Shown piece after piece: positions 12,492-34,016 of a DNA stretch of 64,000 nucleotides. The stretch is from NCBI GenBank assembly GCA_964017155.1, contig OZ024862.1:38235175-38299174 (forward strand), read 5' to 3'. Position numbers and translations under genes: made by a program. Positions within the stretch are counted from its first letter, which is position 1. Each line of letters opens with the position of its first letter. The notes under the pieces are model-generated. The model was not told the DNA's origin. It made no database searches and worked only from the letters and a program-made list of their open reading frames with translations. This stretch comes from Oasisia sp. SBJ-2009 (Eukaryota; Annelida; Polychaeta; Sabellida; Siboglinidae).

Positions 12492-12555
<64 letters not shown>
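12492..12555. repeat. (AT)n microsatellite
   Basis: About 31 AT units. Bases 12556-13410 contain only short frames without recognisable similarity. Confidence 0.95.
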
Positions 12556-12559
<4 letters not shown>

Positions 12560-13405
12560 GTAAAAGCTTCGACGCCAATAGTAAAAACTATGATGTTGAT
12601 CAATAAATTTTACATGTATATTAATTAGGTATAGTATAGTATTAACTATTGGTTAAAATTATTTAAAAAATGTATTTAATATTTATAGGGCCTAATTATA
12701 TCACATGACCGGAGGCCAACTACACTCCGTGTGACCGATTGCATTGGATGAGCGTAAACGATGAATTTTGCATAGGGATGTGCCATGAATACTTATGGCT
12801 GGTTTTGTATTGACGTAATTGGCAGCAGCGACCCATGGCATCGGTCTAGGTCTGTTATAGCTACTACTCGATACAGCTAATAAATTCCCGTTATAGCTAC
12901 TCATTAAGCTTGGCAGGCAAACCAGATCGGGCATAGCCATTTGTTTTAATTACACAATTCAGGAGGGGACAGCGGAGGGGGGCATTAACTATGTAAGATT
13001 GCTGTAAGATTTATACATGTCTAACGAAAGACACTTTTCAAAGGGCATAAGAATGTTAAAAATGTAACTGTCCGTTATTTGAAAAAGAAAATATAACATA
13101 AACACCAGTGCAAAACTGTTTTTTTTATTAGGATAACTATGTTAATTGTACATAATACAGAATTGCATTTATTAAAAAGTAATAAAAATAATCAAGTATG
13201 TGTTTTGTCGAACATTATAATTAGTCTAACAAGTGTATGTTGATCACTCCAGTTTTACCAAATGTCCATCAGTCACTTATCATTGATCTGTGTCCTGCTG
13301 CACACGCCTCCTTGAATACTGCCAGGCGCTGATCCCTGATTAGGTGTTTCTTGTTCTTGTGTGGTGATGGGGTGATAGTGTTATGTTCGTTCAGCGCTGT
13401 TGCTG

Positions 13406-13620
<215 letters not shown>

Positions 13621-13879
13621 AATAGTTTCCACGAACTGAAAGATGTTGGGATAGTGAAGACATTGCAGATGGTAACTTTTCCGTCAGATATCAGCGTCTC
13701 AAAACAGTCTAAAATAGTTAATGCTCCCTTATCTTGTTACATTGTGAAATGGAGAAATGTGTGAGTAGCTATAGGGGCCTAACGGGACTAGCTCAACTGT
13801 CGAACTTAATTAGTAGCTATAACGGAATTAAAAAGTAGCTATAACGGGAAATAGCTATAACGAGAAGACACCATGGCTA

Positions 13880-14650
13880 TTATCCAGGTTCCGTGAGGTG
13901 GCAGCACCTTTTAGCCATTTGTTACCGCCTGGTAGTTTTATCCTCTGCAAATGTTACCACCAGGGCAACCTTACCCCCAGAATAGGATTCAGACGCTGAT
14001 TGGTAAAGTACGAAATAAAAACTCATATAGAGATATACTTTTTTTTAAAGAAAATGTTATACTATTAAAAGAATTCAACATCAAACTTATGTCCACTCAG
14101 AATAAACAGAAATACAGTTGTCTATGAAACATGAGTTATGACAAGACTCTCTTCTTGGCGAAGCTATACAGCCGACCGAGAATCGGTTAAGTGAATCTGT
14201 GAGCAGTGACGATGCGCAACTGATGGTCCACCGGAAACCGCACGTATCCACGGAAGTGACGTCACTATTACGTATCGCCTTTTTCGCGCTCTTCTGCGGT
14301 GCAACGGAATCATTTTCTGGATTAACCCGGAATGGAACAACACGATGCTGTGACAGGTTGTGACACGGAAGTCCCATAAGTGAAAATTCCAATGGGATTA
14401 GTTATTCATAAACTCATAATGTTTACCTCCTGACGCTGCCTCCCGATTGCTGTGTTGTTACGATACGTAATGCCATATAACTCCTGACACTACTCACGTC
14501 TTATCGATCGATTATTAAATATAGTATCCAACAGGTTTCTTTGTACAATAATAACCTGCGCCCTGTGTGGAGCATGGATCACCTGGGAGCCCCGTGACCA
14601 AAACAAAACCAGACTGTCTTCTCGGCGGAGTTACGGCTTACGCGGTAGCG
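13880..14650 (-). repeat. Repeat A, copy 2
   Basis: Opposite orientation to copy 1. It has ccgtgaggtggcagca at 13891, then a degenerate AT-rich body, and the cagactgtcttctcggcg end near 14610. The middle (about 14090-14590) is diverged and carries no recognisable gene. Confidence 0.65.
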
Positions 14651-15421
14651 CCTAAATTATTCCGGCGTTATAAACGTTCCGATTGACGTTTCTGCGCATG
14701 CACGATAAATCTAAAATCGTCATTTTGCAGCGAAAAACAGAGCATATATGGCATAAATACTGCGGGTTGTTCGTTTGGGTGTATATAAGCAAGCGTAAAT
14801 CACGTGACTATTGTGTGCCATAATCCATGACAGTGACTTAAACAAACCCAACATTTTATTGTATTGAACGACATTTTAAGCAACTCTTCACAGTAATCAT
14901 CACAGGAGAAAAGTCCGAGGCAGAAGGGTCGCAAAAGGGACGAACATTATGTATGCAAATACTATAAATGGGGTACTAGAATATCATTCAATGTATTTCC
15001 TTTATAATAATGAAAATCAATGATTAGTAAAATATTCACTGCGCGACGGTCGACTGGAATAATTAGTTGGATAAACGATTTGTTTACATGTGAAAGTGGG
15101 CGATAATAAAAGTTATTAAGCTCCGTCGAACCGACCAAGTCCAAGTACGAATGCGCGATTGCCTTTGTTGCATTCCCTACTTGAGCATCATTATTCTTTA
15201 TCCTATTATTTATGAATGTTTATATTGTGGGGCTAGCGTTTGTGGAAGTGTGACGTCACACACCCACAGGCGAAATGTCCAAAATGTCAGCCTCCAGGGA
15301 GTTTAACTAATTATCCTTAAAACTTAATAAATCATTTCATAAAAAATATGGGATATGATTCAATGAACATTGTTTAATAGTTTGAGCAATTTTTACTTTT
15401 TGGGTTGCATGTTCCTTTAAT
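14651..15421. other. No recognised gene
   Basis: AT-rich sequence; only short frames without family similarity. Confidence 0.5.
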
Positions 15422-15451
15422 CACGGACTTATATGTGCATATAAGTCCGTG
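15422..15451. repeat. Perfect 14-bp-arm hairpin
   Basis: cacggacttatatg is followed after two bases by its exact reverse complement. No T-run follows and no coding context is evident. It may be the junction of two inverted copies of a repeat. Confidence 0.8.
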
Positions 15452-17933
15452 CTTTAATCATCCACAGCCGAATGCAATGTAACAGATTTTTCCCGCCGAT
15501 CATCTTCTGAAGGCATTGATTGGTCGAAATCAATGTCAACAATAAACAAAATTAGTATGCATAGCGAGAAACACGCCTTTTTCCGAGACCATGTGATCCA
15601 GCCAGTCGCTTGGCCGGCAAAAAAACCTGCGCCATTTCTGGAATGCGTTACGGGAACACTGAGCGATGCTGCCATCTAGTGGATGTTGACATAACAAATT
15701 GTATTTATAACAAATGTATCATTACATTAGATCTTTGAAAACATAGCAGTAAATATAACGTCCTAGTTGCTCCAGTTCACTCAGATGTATAATTGAGTAC
15801 CTGACTAAAAGACAGTGGTGGATATGTGTACGTGCAGTAATTGTAGCATATGGCTGGATCTTCCCAGAGAGGCTGAGATGGTGTCTGAGTGAACAGGTCT
15901 GTCAGGAAAGTAACGTGTTAAGCGCTTTGAACGGTCCTGAGGACTGGATACTGCGCTATATAAGATATTATTTTTATATTTGACCTTCTAATTATTTAAC
16001 TCTTTAATTAATAATATTTTTACTTTTCTAAAATAAACTCCTCGATTATTTTAGCCATTGGCAAGTAAGTCCTCAATATGTAATTGAGTTAAGTTATATG
16101 CGTAATTGGCTTAAGAAAGGAATGCATTTCATCATTAAAAAAATCATCACAAGCCTAATAATGTCATATTATAAAGATGACTTTTGTTGGTTTAAGAATA
16201 TTAAGTATACTACCAGAGTAGATTCAATGTTTATTTGTATAATTGTGTTACTCAAAGCAAATGTAACAATTTACTCATGCATGTTTGTATATAACTGGGA
16301 TGTAATAAAATAAAAATGATATAAACATTGTTTTTATTATGTCTAGTAGCTGGCCATTTTAGAAAAAAATTAGATATGATTTTATCTACCAGATCATCCT
16401 CTCACAGCTATTGGGATCGTCATTTGTAGTCTGAGTCTCAACTGTTACTTTTGTCACATTGATGACATGTATATGTTTGTCACTGCTGGAATCCATCACT
16501 CCTCAACTGGTTTCTGAGCTCTCAGACCACGAGAGCCAATGAACTGACACCAATTGTCTGGTGCCTAGCAACGGCGTCCTTGACAACCACTGTGATGTCA
16601 TAACTTAGTCTTTATTTCTCATCTATAAAAGCAATTGGCTGGATACGTTTGTTCGTAATTCATTCTGAAAATGTTCTAGAAAAGGGTACAGTGACTAATA
16701 ATTAACAACCAAATCAAACAAATATACATTTTCATCAAAACACGGCACACATTTAATCTGGACATTGTACAATAAAAATGCATCTTCCAAATGCATGACT
16801 TATTATTTACTGGTCATTTGATGCAACAATACTATTCCAATATGTGATATGTTCAGCCTTGTTGTACACCATTTTAAACCAGTGCCTCCTTCCACGAATA
16901 CACGAGTGTCTGTTGCAGATATAGAAGTTATTTTTCTCGGGACTGTTCTTACAGGAGGCTGTACTAAGTTGTGTAAACATGCAACAGCAGAAATATCGTA
17001 AACTAATGTGCTTACCATAGATACAACATAGTAAAATAACCAGGTCACTGCCCACCAAAGTATGTCTAATACGCCAGAATTGTTGTTCGTCATTTTAATT
17101 ATTAATAACGGAAAAGTAAACAAAACTTTGACAATATAAACATCTCTACTGGCAATGTAAAGGATGTCATCCAGTTTGACTGTAAATCTCACAGTTAAGA
17201 AAGACAACCAGTGAACTCCCTGTTAATGTTTTGTCACTGAAGCAACCTTATAAAACATACGATACGATAATTTCAATGTGCTATGACACACACAATATGC
17301 TGACTATGTGCCTTCTTGAGTAGTGCTGTAGTATTTTTTAAATACCCGTGAATTGCTCCAAGCAAACAGCCATTGATGTTTCTTATATCTACCTAGGACT
17401 GTGTTATGAAGGCATTTGTGTTGTGGTTTGAAAGAATGATTTAATGGCATAATGGTGACTGCACACGAGTTATGCAGTGTCCCGAGAAATAATGCGTAAG
17501 ACCAGTCTGACACTTGTGTGAACTTGCTTTTTAAAAGGCTGCAGTGATGTATTAGAAAAAAGAAAAAACATTGCATAACGTCGACGCAGTACATCCTCAC
17601 ACAAAATGTTCACACCTTGCACTTAGCGAAAACTAACCTAAATTATGCGATTTAAACAAATGCCGCTTGCAGTGCACAGAATTGAAGGACACATCACGCT
17701 CTGCGCAAATATTATTTGGGTGAAATATACCAAATTTTACGAGTAAATGTTCCATACACCGCCAATCATAGTGTACATCAATAAAAGTAACGCACATGAA
17801 ATATGGCACTTGTAAACATTAGGTAGATCACTGGTCCCAGCTGTGTAGTTTTCGTACAAGAAAACAGCACTTGAGTTGAAACTCGTCTTGTGCATGTCGC
17901 AGTTGAATTCTCTGTTCATGTCGCAGCTTTAAA
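15452..17933. other. Region downstream of the PMT gene
   Basis: No gene is supported. On the minus strand an ATG at about 17094 opens a frame with one hydrophobic stretch (LDILWWAVTWLFYYVV) and a possible donor just after it; nothing else supports a gene. A variant poly(A) signal ATTAAA (minus strand, 17440-17445) could end the PMT transcript. Confidence 0.3.
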
Positions 17934-27815
<9,882 letters not shown>

Positions 27816-28195
27816 CTGTAGGGTATGCGTATAAGCATTTGCATACAGAAACGCTAGTTAGGTTATACTACTTATTATATTTATTTACAAGGGAAAAAGG
27901 TGGTAATGAGGAGAAGAGGGGGAGAGAGAGGGAGAGAGAGACGGGGGGGGGGGGGGAGAGCGAGAGATCGAGCGAGAACACGCACGAAAGAAAGTAGTAG
28001 ATGTACAGGAGGTAAAAGTAACAAGGGAGAAACCATTTACAGTACCAGACATCTAAATGATTACGGCTTCGTATTGATGGTTGTACGTATTCAAACCATT
28101 AAATAATCCATTCATAGCTGGTCTTTTAGCAAGTCCCTTTGTGGCAATGGCACGGTGTTTTCAGCAACTTAAAAATAGCATGTTTATCTCAGAAA
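27816..28195. other. Sequence upstream of PMT exon a
   Basis: Contains a GA-rich stretch with a G13 run (27900-27975). No promoter signature is convincing, in line with exon a not being the first exon. Confidence 0.5.
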
Positions 28196-28197
28196 AA

Positions 28198-29310
28198 TTA
28201 TAATAATAATAATAATAATAAAATAAACTTATATAGCGCCAAATCTAGCTTAAAAACTATTCAGGGCGCTTTACATGATAACATGTTCTTAAAACTAATT
28301 ACCCAAATGTATAACTAAAACAAAATTAACTGTATATTATATAAAAGTGCATAAAGACAGACTAATAAAAACATTATAAATAAATAAATAAATATAGAAT
28401 GGCTAAAAAACAGAAATACACAAGGTCATTTAAGGCAGAAGTAATGTTCTCTTCGATGCATTGTCTCTTCGTTTAATTATTTCTGCATCAGCCAAAGTAT
28501 TGTTTAAAATATAGCGTCTTTAAGGCATTCTTAAAAGAGTTCTCATTGCACAGTTCTCGTAATGAGAACGGTAGTCTGTTCCACAGGTCCGGAGCAGCTG
28601 CGGGGAAACTCGCATCTCCAGCTTTGCATTTTGTTTTAGGTCTTTTAAGCTGTTTGGTTCCCTCTGAACGAAGTGCTCTGGTTGGCGTGTAGATGCAAAT
28701 AAGGTCACGCAAGTACACTGGTCCACGACAGTTGACTGCTCTGTGGACGAGTAACATTATTTTGAAACAGACACGTTCCCGGACCGGCAGCCAATGGAGT
28801 TCCTTCAGCACAGGCGTGATGTTGGAGTATTTTGGCACGCGCATGATCAGTCTAGCGGCAGTATTTTGAAGACGCTGTAGTCTGGCAAAGTTCTTGTCAA
28901 CTGTGCCATATAGCAGAGAATTACAGTAGTCAAGCCTTGATGTCACGAGTGCGTTGACCACCCTCTCCCTCGTCGGCCTTGGCAAGAACTTGTTAATTTG
29001 ACCGATGTGATGGATGTGATAATAGCAGCATCGAACAATTTCTGATGTGTTGGCAGACATGTTCATGTGATTGTCCAAGTACACACCAAGGTTTTTCACT
29101 TTATCAACGGCTTGGATGAGTGCACCACCAACACTGATGCTAAGTTCTTTAATTAATTTCTTTGCAGATACAGGCACAATCGGAAGGAACTCAGTTTTCT
29201 GATCATTTACTTTAAGATAATTTGAGGTGAGCCACTCTCGAATTTCCATTATGCAGTCTTGAAGACGCTGTATGGCTTCGGATAGTGACGTAGGATTGAG
29301 ATCAAACGTA
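28198..29310 (-). mobile_element. Element 2: 5'-truncated CR1-like retrotransposon
   Basis: The minus-strand frame runs from about 29310 ([17 protein letters not shown]) to a stop near 28488. It has [82 protein letters not shown] and [10 protein letters not shown]. These are the thumb and C-terminus of CR1 RT. The catalytic core is missing because of 5' truncation at the (AT)n tract. The 3' end has cttatatagcgcc followed by (TAA)n at 28198-28222, a usual tail for this group. The frame has no breaks, so the copy is fairly young. Confidence 0.88.
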
Positions 29311-29336
29311 TGCCCTCTCTTGCTTGACCGCTTGAT

Positions 29337-29496
<160 letters not shown>

Positions 29497-30605
29497 TATC
29501 TGTGAAATTCATCATTACGTTAAGTGTTTATGTTTATTTAAAATAGTAATTATATTATGTGACGCATAGTAATACATGCAGTGACCAGTGTTTCCTTCAT
29601 TTAATTATTACTATGACATGTTGTTTCCTCCCTACTATTTTGACATGGTAATCTATTATTATAACTGATATTATGAAATCGTTACGCCGCATAACTCAAA
29701 ATATTATGAAATTACCACCTCGTAGTATCTCCTGTATCCGTGCTGACTATTTACGAACAAAAATACGATATACCAGGGAATATACAATATATCATAACTC
29801 ATTCTGAAACTACTATATTTAATACTCCCGGTGTGTATGCCCCCAAACCTGTGTCACATTGTACCTTTAAATGTTCTTTGTCGGAAAGTATATAATACAA
29901 TAAGTTAAGTAATGACTGGTGTTTTTTTTTATTTACTGCTACGTTATTCAATAAATTACGTTTTCTGCAAAGTTACCGATCGCAGCTACGCATAAGAACT
30001 ATACTATATACAGGATATGTGATCATGATTTCATGAGCATGGTGCCACGGTATGTAGTTAATAATTTTTCGAAATAAAATGTGGTGTCGGACGGCAAGCT
30101 GAAGAGACACCAAAGGAAGGTCTTCGCTGATCTCCATAAGAAGATCTTCTGACTGTTTACAATGTGAACACTACAGAACAAAGTTTGTACTTTGGATTTT
30201 AGTGTATAAATAAAGTGTGTTATTATTATTAAGAATATGAGAACTGCGATCGCTCTGCCCACCAGCTTCTCCGAGCATGTGACCACGAGTGTAGGCCTAC
30301 GTCAGTAGACCATGCAGAGTCTATCAATAGTTCTATGCATGCTACTTATTGACAACCATCACGTTATTCACGTGTTATTCAAAACAAACCTTTTGATATT
30401 TTATATTACGCTTTACGTTTTGATATATTTATACATAAGTAGTAATGTAGGTGCTTATCATCACCCCACTGGAGCGGAGCGGAGGAATTCCACCGGAGGA
30501 AGGTTGAATTCACCATGTTAAAGATTTTGCGCCGGTGGAAAATGCTGAAAAACAATTCTGGCGCAAATTTGGTGGAATAGCGCCAATTCCACCCGCGCCG
30601 GTGGA

Positions 30606-30644
30606 AGGTCAAAGGTCAAATGTCACGTGACAAGATCAAGGTCA
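30606..30644. promoter_or_regulatory. Cluster of nuclear-receptor and E-box motifs
   Basis: Within 39 bases lie aggtcaaaggtca (a DR1 nuclear-receptor site, 30606-30618), gtcacgtgac (palindromic E-box, 30623-30632) and tcaaggtca (an extended half-site, 30636-30644). This is about 0.5 kb upstream of the TATA box at 31096. Binding is inferred from motif match only. Confidence 0.4.
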
Positions 30645-31095
30645 AAAGTTAAGTGGCGCCACCTGACGGATAGGTCAAGAACCAGTGTCACCGTCTGGCG
30701 GATAGGTCATGCACTAGTGGCGCCCTCTTACGGACAAGCCACGAACTAATACTGTCCAAATTCGTGTGTCTTATTTTTTAAATTACGTCAAAATGACGTT
30801 AGGGGTTATGTAGCGTCCCCTCGCGGATACATAACGAATTATACACTAGGTGAAAGAACAGGTGAAGTCATCTAACGGATACGTATTCGGCTAATCGATC
30901 ACGTGACTTAATATTGTACTCTATGACTCCGCTGGGTTTTTTTTCATCCAACTCGATACAATGTTGCAATAAAACGGTGCGATTATACTAGAAATAGCAT
31001 TCTTGTAACAATGTGTCGTCGTGCCACCGTGCGTATTTGTCGAGTTGTCATTGGTTGTAACGCTTCCACCCGCCCACGTGACCCAAGCGAGAACG

Positions 31096-31102
31096 TATAT
31101 AA
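31096..31102 (+). promoter_or_regulatory. TATA box of the zinc-finger locus
   Basis: tatataa, with a cacgtgac E-box about 20 bases upstream. A start site about 30 bases downstream (near 31127) would leave a 5' leader of about 125 bases before the ATG at 31252. Confidence 0.55.
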
Positions 31103-31251
31103 CACGGCCGGTTTTCGTGGTTGTCATTATTCACTTGTAATCTTACCAGTGACCATGTTGAGAAACGGATGGACGTACGCCAAAGCCGCCAGGGGTCCCG
31201 TCTCCCCACGCAGTGGTGGTGGTATTGTGGGGTTAGCCTCCATACAGCCGT

Positions 31252-31344
31252 ATGGGGACTTTTCCCCCGTTGGCACCGCCACCGACACCAACACCTGCCC
31301 CGACTGCGACAGTGTCGGTGATAGCCCCGGATGGGGTTCGTGTG
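31252..31344 (+). CDS. Zinc-finger locus exon 1
   Basis: 31 codons, MGTFPPLAPPPTPTPAP to DGVRV. Donor gtg|gtaagt. A different frame over the same bases (start at 31155) ends out of phase with exon 2, so it was not chosen. Confidence 0.65.
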
Positions 31345-32783
31345 GTAAGTCTATGTCAATCACATATTTTCATTTCTATTTTTCGTGTTAACAATTTTTG
31401 AAAAACGCGAATACGTATATTATTATTGTAAATTACATGACTAAAACTCTCGTTCGTTCGTTCGTTCGTTCTTGTAGTCGGAAGTCCCACCACCACCACC
31501 TTTACCACCAACATCGCGGGCAGGGTTCCAGTGTCCGCACTGCAGCACGGCCTTCTCGAGAAAAGACACGTGGAAACGCCATATGTCGCGCGGTAGTTGC
31601 ATTCGGAAGAGGACCTCGGCGGACGACGCCTTGGGCGCCATCGTGGTGAGTTAAACGTTGTAGTAATATACTGTGTTATGTTTCCACTTCCGTAAAAATG
31701 TTGCTTCCTACCACATGCAAAACATAACTTCTGTAAAAATGGCGGCGCTTCCTGACCCATCTGTATCACAACTTCCGTAAAAATGGCCGCGTTTCTTCAC
31801 CCACCCGTGTCATAACTTCCGTGCAAATGGCGGTGCTTCCTGCCCCGTCCGTATCATAACTTAGTAAAAATGACGCCTCCCATGACATCCGTAACAAAAC
31901 TTCCGGCAAAATAGTGGCACTAACGTACGTACCACAATCCCACCACAACTTCCGTAAAAGTGACGGCATTTCCTATCCATCCGTGTCATAACTAACTAAA
32001 TGTTTTCTTTATTATTCTAGATATTATTCAAATATTGTTGTAGCAATACATAGAGGGACCCTCTCCTGCGAAGAGGCAGCCCGATCTGCGCCAGCCGTCC
32101 TCACCATCCCCGACCCAGGTGCCAGGTGAATTATTCACTTATTATTATTATTATTATCAGGCATCACGTGTCAATGTCGTTCGTGTATCGAGAAACGTGA
32201 TTAATTGACTACCATATTATAAAAACCCTATTCTTATTAGTTATAATATATCGTACTTATTATGAAACAAATTCACGTGAAATCGCGTCTGATACATTCG
32301 TTTCTACTTGTAGGCGTCGTATTGTTGCCCACTGTGCAAGACGACATTCACAAGAACCCGTGATTGGCGCCGACACTTAGTAGAAGGGCGGTGCCGGCGG
32401 AAACTGCGCAAACAACAACAACAACAACAACAGCGCGAAGCGTTTGTCGAGGAAGTAATGGTAAGTTGGTCGTACTAATTTAACACACCTGTTTACCAAC
32501 TTGTATAAGTTAAGTGATGAACTTGTTTTTTTATTTCAGGAATGTTATGCATATTTTATAAAATGTTGGTTTTGGTAATATTAAAAAGACAACTTGTGTT
32601 TTATTTCAGCGCAATGAAAGGGCACGCTTAGCTGGGCCAGAGCTACAGCAACAACAGCCGCAGCACCAACAGCAACAACAGCAGCAGGCATCATCAGCGG
32701 CGTCGTCAGCACTGTCGTCAGCACCTTCGGCACCTCCTCCACCACCACCGTCACCACCATCGCCACCACCACCGGTATTTTAA
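31252..32783 (+). CDS. Two-finger C2HC zinc-finger protein, spliced
   Basis: Five plus-strand exons, all in phase 0: 31252-31344, 31478-31645, 32044-32118, 32314-32460, 32610-32783 (TAA). They encode 218 residues. An in-frame TAG shortly before the ATG supports the start. Residues 1-47 are Pro/Ala/Thr-rich. Finger 1 is C50-x2-C53-x12-H66-x5-C72; finger 2 is C117-x2-C120-x12-H133-x5-C139, with the same spacing and a conserved Trp three residues before the His. A Gln run follows finger 2, then Gln- and Pro-rich tails. Each finger has its own exon. It probably binds nucleic acid. The fingers and the block 70 bases downstream resemble the N-terminus of invertebrate family-B DNA-polymerase element proteins. 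Whether it is a host gene or part of such an element is open. Confidence 0.65.
31478..31645 (+). CDS. Zinc-finger locus exon 2 (finger 1)
   Basis: 56 codons. Pro-rich start, then FQCPHCSTAFSRK and TWKRHMSRGSC. Acceptor cttgtag, preceded by a (cgtt)n tract; donor gtg|gtgagt. Confidence 0.75.
31684..31990 (+). repeat. Tandem repeats with acttccg and aaaatggcgg in intron 2
   Basis: About seven degenerate units of 40-57 bases, each with (a)acttccgtaaaaatgg(c)g. The two halves resemble ETS (ACTTCCG) and YY1 (AAAATGGCGG) sites. A single related unit occurs near 37508-37535. Confidence 0.75.
32044..32118 (+). CDS. Zinc-finger locus exon 3
   Basis: 25 codons, QYIEGPSPAKRQPDL to SPTQ. Acceptor ttgttgtag; donor cag|gtgcca was chosen over the gtgaat site ten bases on because it keeps phase 0. 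Confidence 0.6.
32314..32460 (+). CDS. Zinc-finger locus exon 4 (finger 2)
   Basis: 49 codons. YCCPLCKTTFTRTRDW and RRHLVEGRC, then basic residues and seven Gln, ending EEVM. Acceptor acttgtag, donor atg|gtaagt. Confidence 0.75.
32610..32783 (+). CDS. Zinc-finger locus exon 5
   Basis: 57 codons plus TAA. RNERARLAGPELQ, then Gln-rich, Ala/Ser and Pro-rich segments. Acceptor tttatttcag. A donor-like ccg|gtattt lies just before the stop; splicing to the acceptor at 32852 in phase 0 would reach TAG after six codons. Confidence 0.55.
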   Translation, partial: RNERARLAGPELQQQQPQHQQQQQQQASSAASSALSSAPSAPPPPPPSPPSPPPPVF

Positions 32784-32852
32784 GAAGAAGACCCTTTGTT
32801 TCCATTAGTTGACTTTAATTTTGTGGATGACAGTTTAGTTATTTTTTTATAG

Positions 32853-33305
32853 GAGTCAGTGGTCCTCCATTAGATCTCATCACCGTAGCGGGCGCATCCA
32901 GAACACCTACAATATTCGTTTGACTGACTTAAATACAACCACTCTTCACCCATCCTTGTGGAACATTTTCATAAATCAGTCCTCCGCATTCAAAATTAAT
33001 TTAAGTTTTGGTTTATACTACGCAATAAACTTTCAGGTGAACTTCGTTATTTTCATTCTTCCAAATATGTTTCCGGTAGGTTTCTGGATGTGTCCCATTT
33101 AGTTAATAATGCATCTGATTTTGAAACATTTTTAGATTCTTTTGTTCAAGAAGATATTTTAAGTTGGGCGCTACTTCAGCGCCCTAATTCTAAATGGGTT
33201 TGCGATTTAGTTACTAATGTTACTTTTTATGTTAATTTAATTTTAGATCATCCCATTGATTTCACGGAAAGCACCCTCCCTTACCATCAAAACCACCCGG
33301 GTTAA
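32853..33305 (+). pseudogene. Conserved block of a family-B DNA-polymerase element protein, frameshifted
   Basis: Two plus-strand frames are collinear but out of register. The first (32853 to about 33010) has RIQNTYNIRL and AFKINLSFG. The second (about 33003-33305) has GELRYFHSSKY, ILSWALLQRPNSKWV and VTNVTFYVN, ending at a TAA. This block follows zinc fingers in predicted invertebrate proteins that continue into a family-B DNA polymerase, as recalled from family knowledge. A one-base loss near 33010 separates the frames, and no polymerase domain follows. The link to exon 5 of the finger ORF is also out of phase. Read as the decayed or truncated N-terminal part of such an element. Confidence 0.5.
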
Positions 33306-33601
33306 ACTCATTAATCCATGACTAATTAGTTTAATTGTTTGCTTCCGTACCACTGACTCCTGTTATATATTATGTATGCAACATGTCATTAAATTGTTGC
33401 TCTATCACTATGTGATTCAGTTTGTACATAATATTAAACAATACGAAATAATGTCACTATGTAAAATACGAAATGATACTTGGCACTTTCTCTTGGGTGT
33501 CTAACTGTGTAAATAGTTAAGGTTTACAAGAATGTTTATTACAACACTTCCTCTTGGGTGACTGACAAGAATTGTGTATACATTGGTGTATCGAGTGTGT
33601 A

Positions 33602-33607
33602 AATAAA
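33602..33607 (+). terminator. Poly(A) signal of the zinc-finger locus
   Basis: aataaa, followed after about 20 bases by the GT-rich tggtgtcgacttgt, as expected for a cleavage site near 33625. With the TATA box at 31096 this bounds a transcription unit of about 2.5 kb. Confidence 0.5.
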
Positions 33608-33714
33608 ACGTTGCAAATCCACAAAATGGTGTCGACTTGTATTGTAATTAAGACCATACACGAACACACACGCATGCATCGAGTCAACAACACTGTAGAC
33701 TTCTTTTAACTATT

Positions 33715-33965
33715 CGTATTTTACTAAGTCATTGTCACAATTTCGTAACGTTTCACCGTTTCGTTGTGCTACACGGGTGGTGTTTTTACAAATTTAACTA
33801 AGTTATTCTGGTAACTTCTAGTAAAATGGAATATTTTTCTGTTTCAAGACCATAACTTTGTCAAGTTTTTTTATAATTTACTAAGTCGGTGGGCCAACTT
33901 TGTACCATTTCTTAACTTTTTAGTGTTTACATGGAATAACTTCGTCAAGATTTTTTATTTTATTT
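33715..33965 (+). repeat. 290-bp satellite, left part
   Basis: Contains tttcgtaacgtttcaccg, gtaaaatggaatatttttct (33821) and ccaactttgtaccatttc, as in the units at 36660-37300. Confidence 0.8.
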
Positions 33966-34016
33966 TTTTCTTCATATTTTACTAGTGCGTAAGCATGCGT
34001 GTCCGTGTCCGCGACC

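Noticed and set aside
16803..17207. 134-codon minus-strand frame with a hydrophobic segment
   Set aside because: No family similarity, no partner exons, and it lies where the PMT 3' UTR is expected.
31011..31391. Alternative frame at the finger locus starting at 31155 with TCPDCDSVGD
   Set aside because: It ends in phase 1 at the donor and meets a stop in exon 2 before the finger; the phase-0 frame from 31252 fits all exons.
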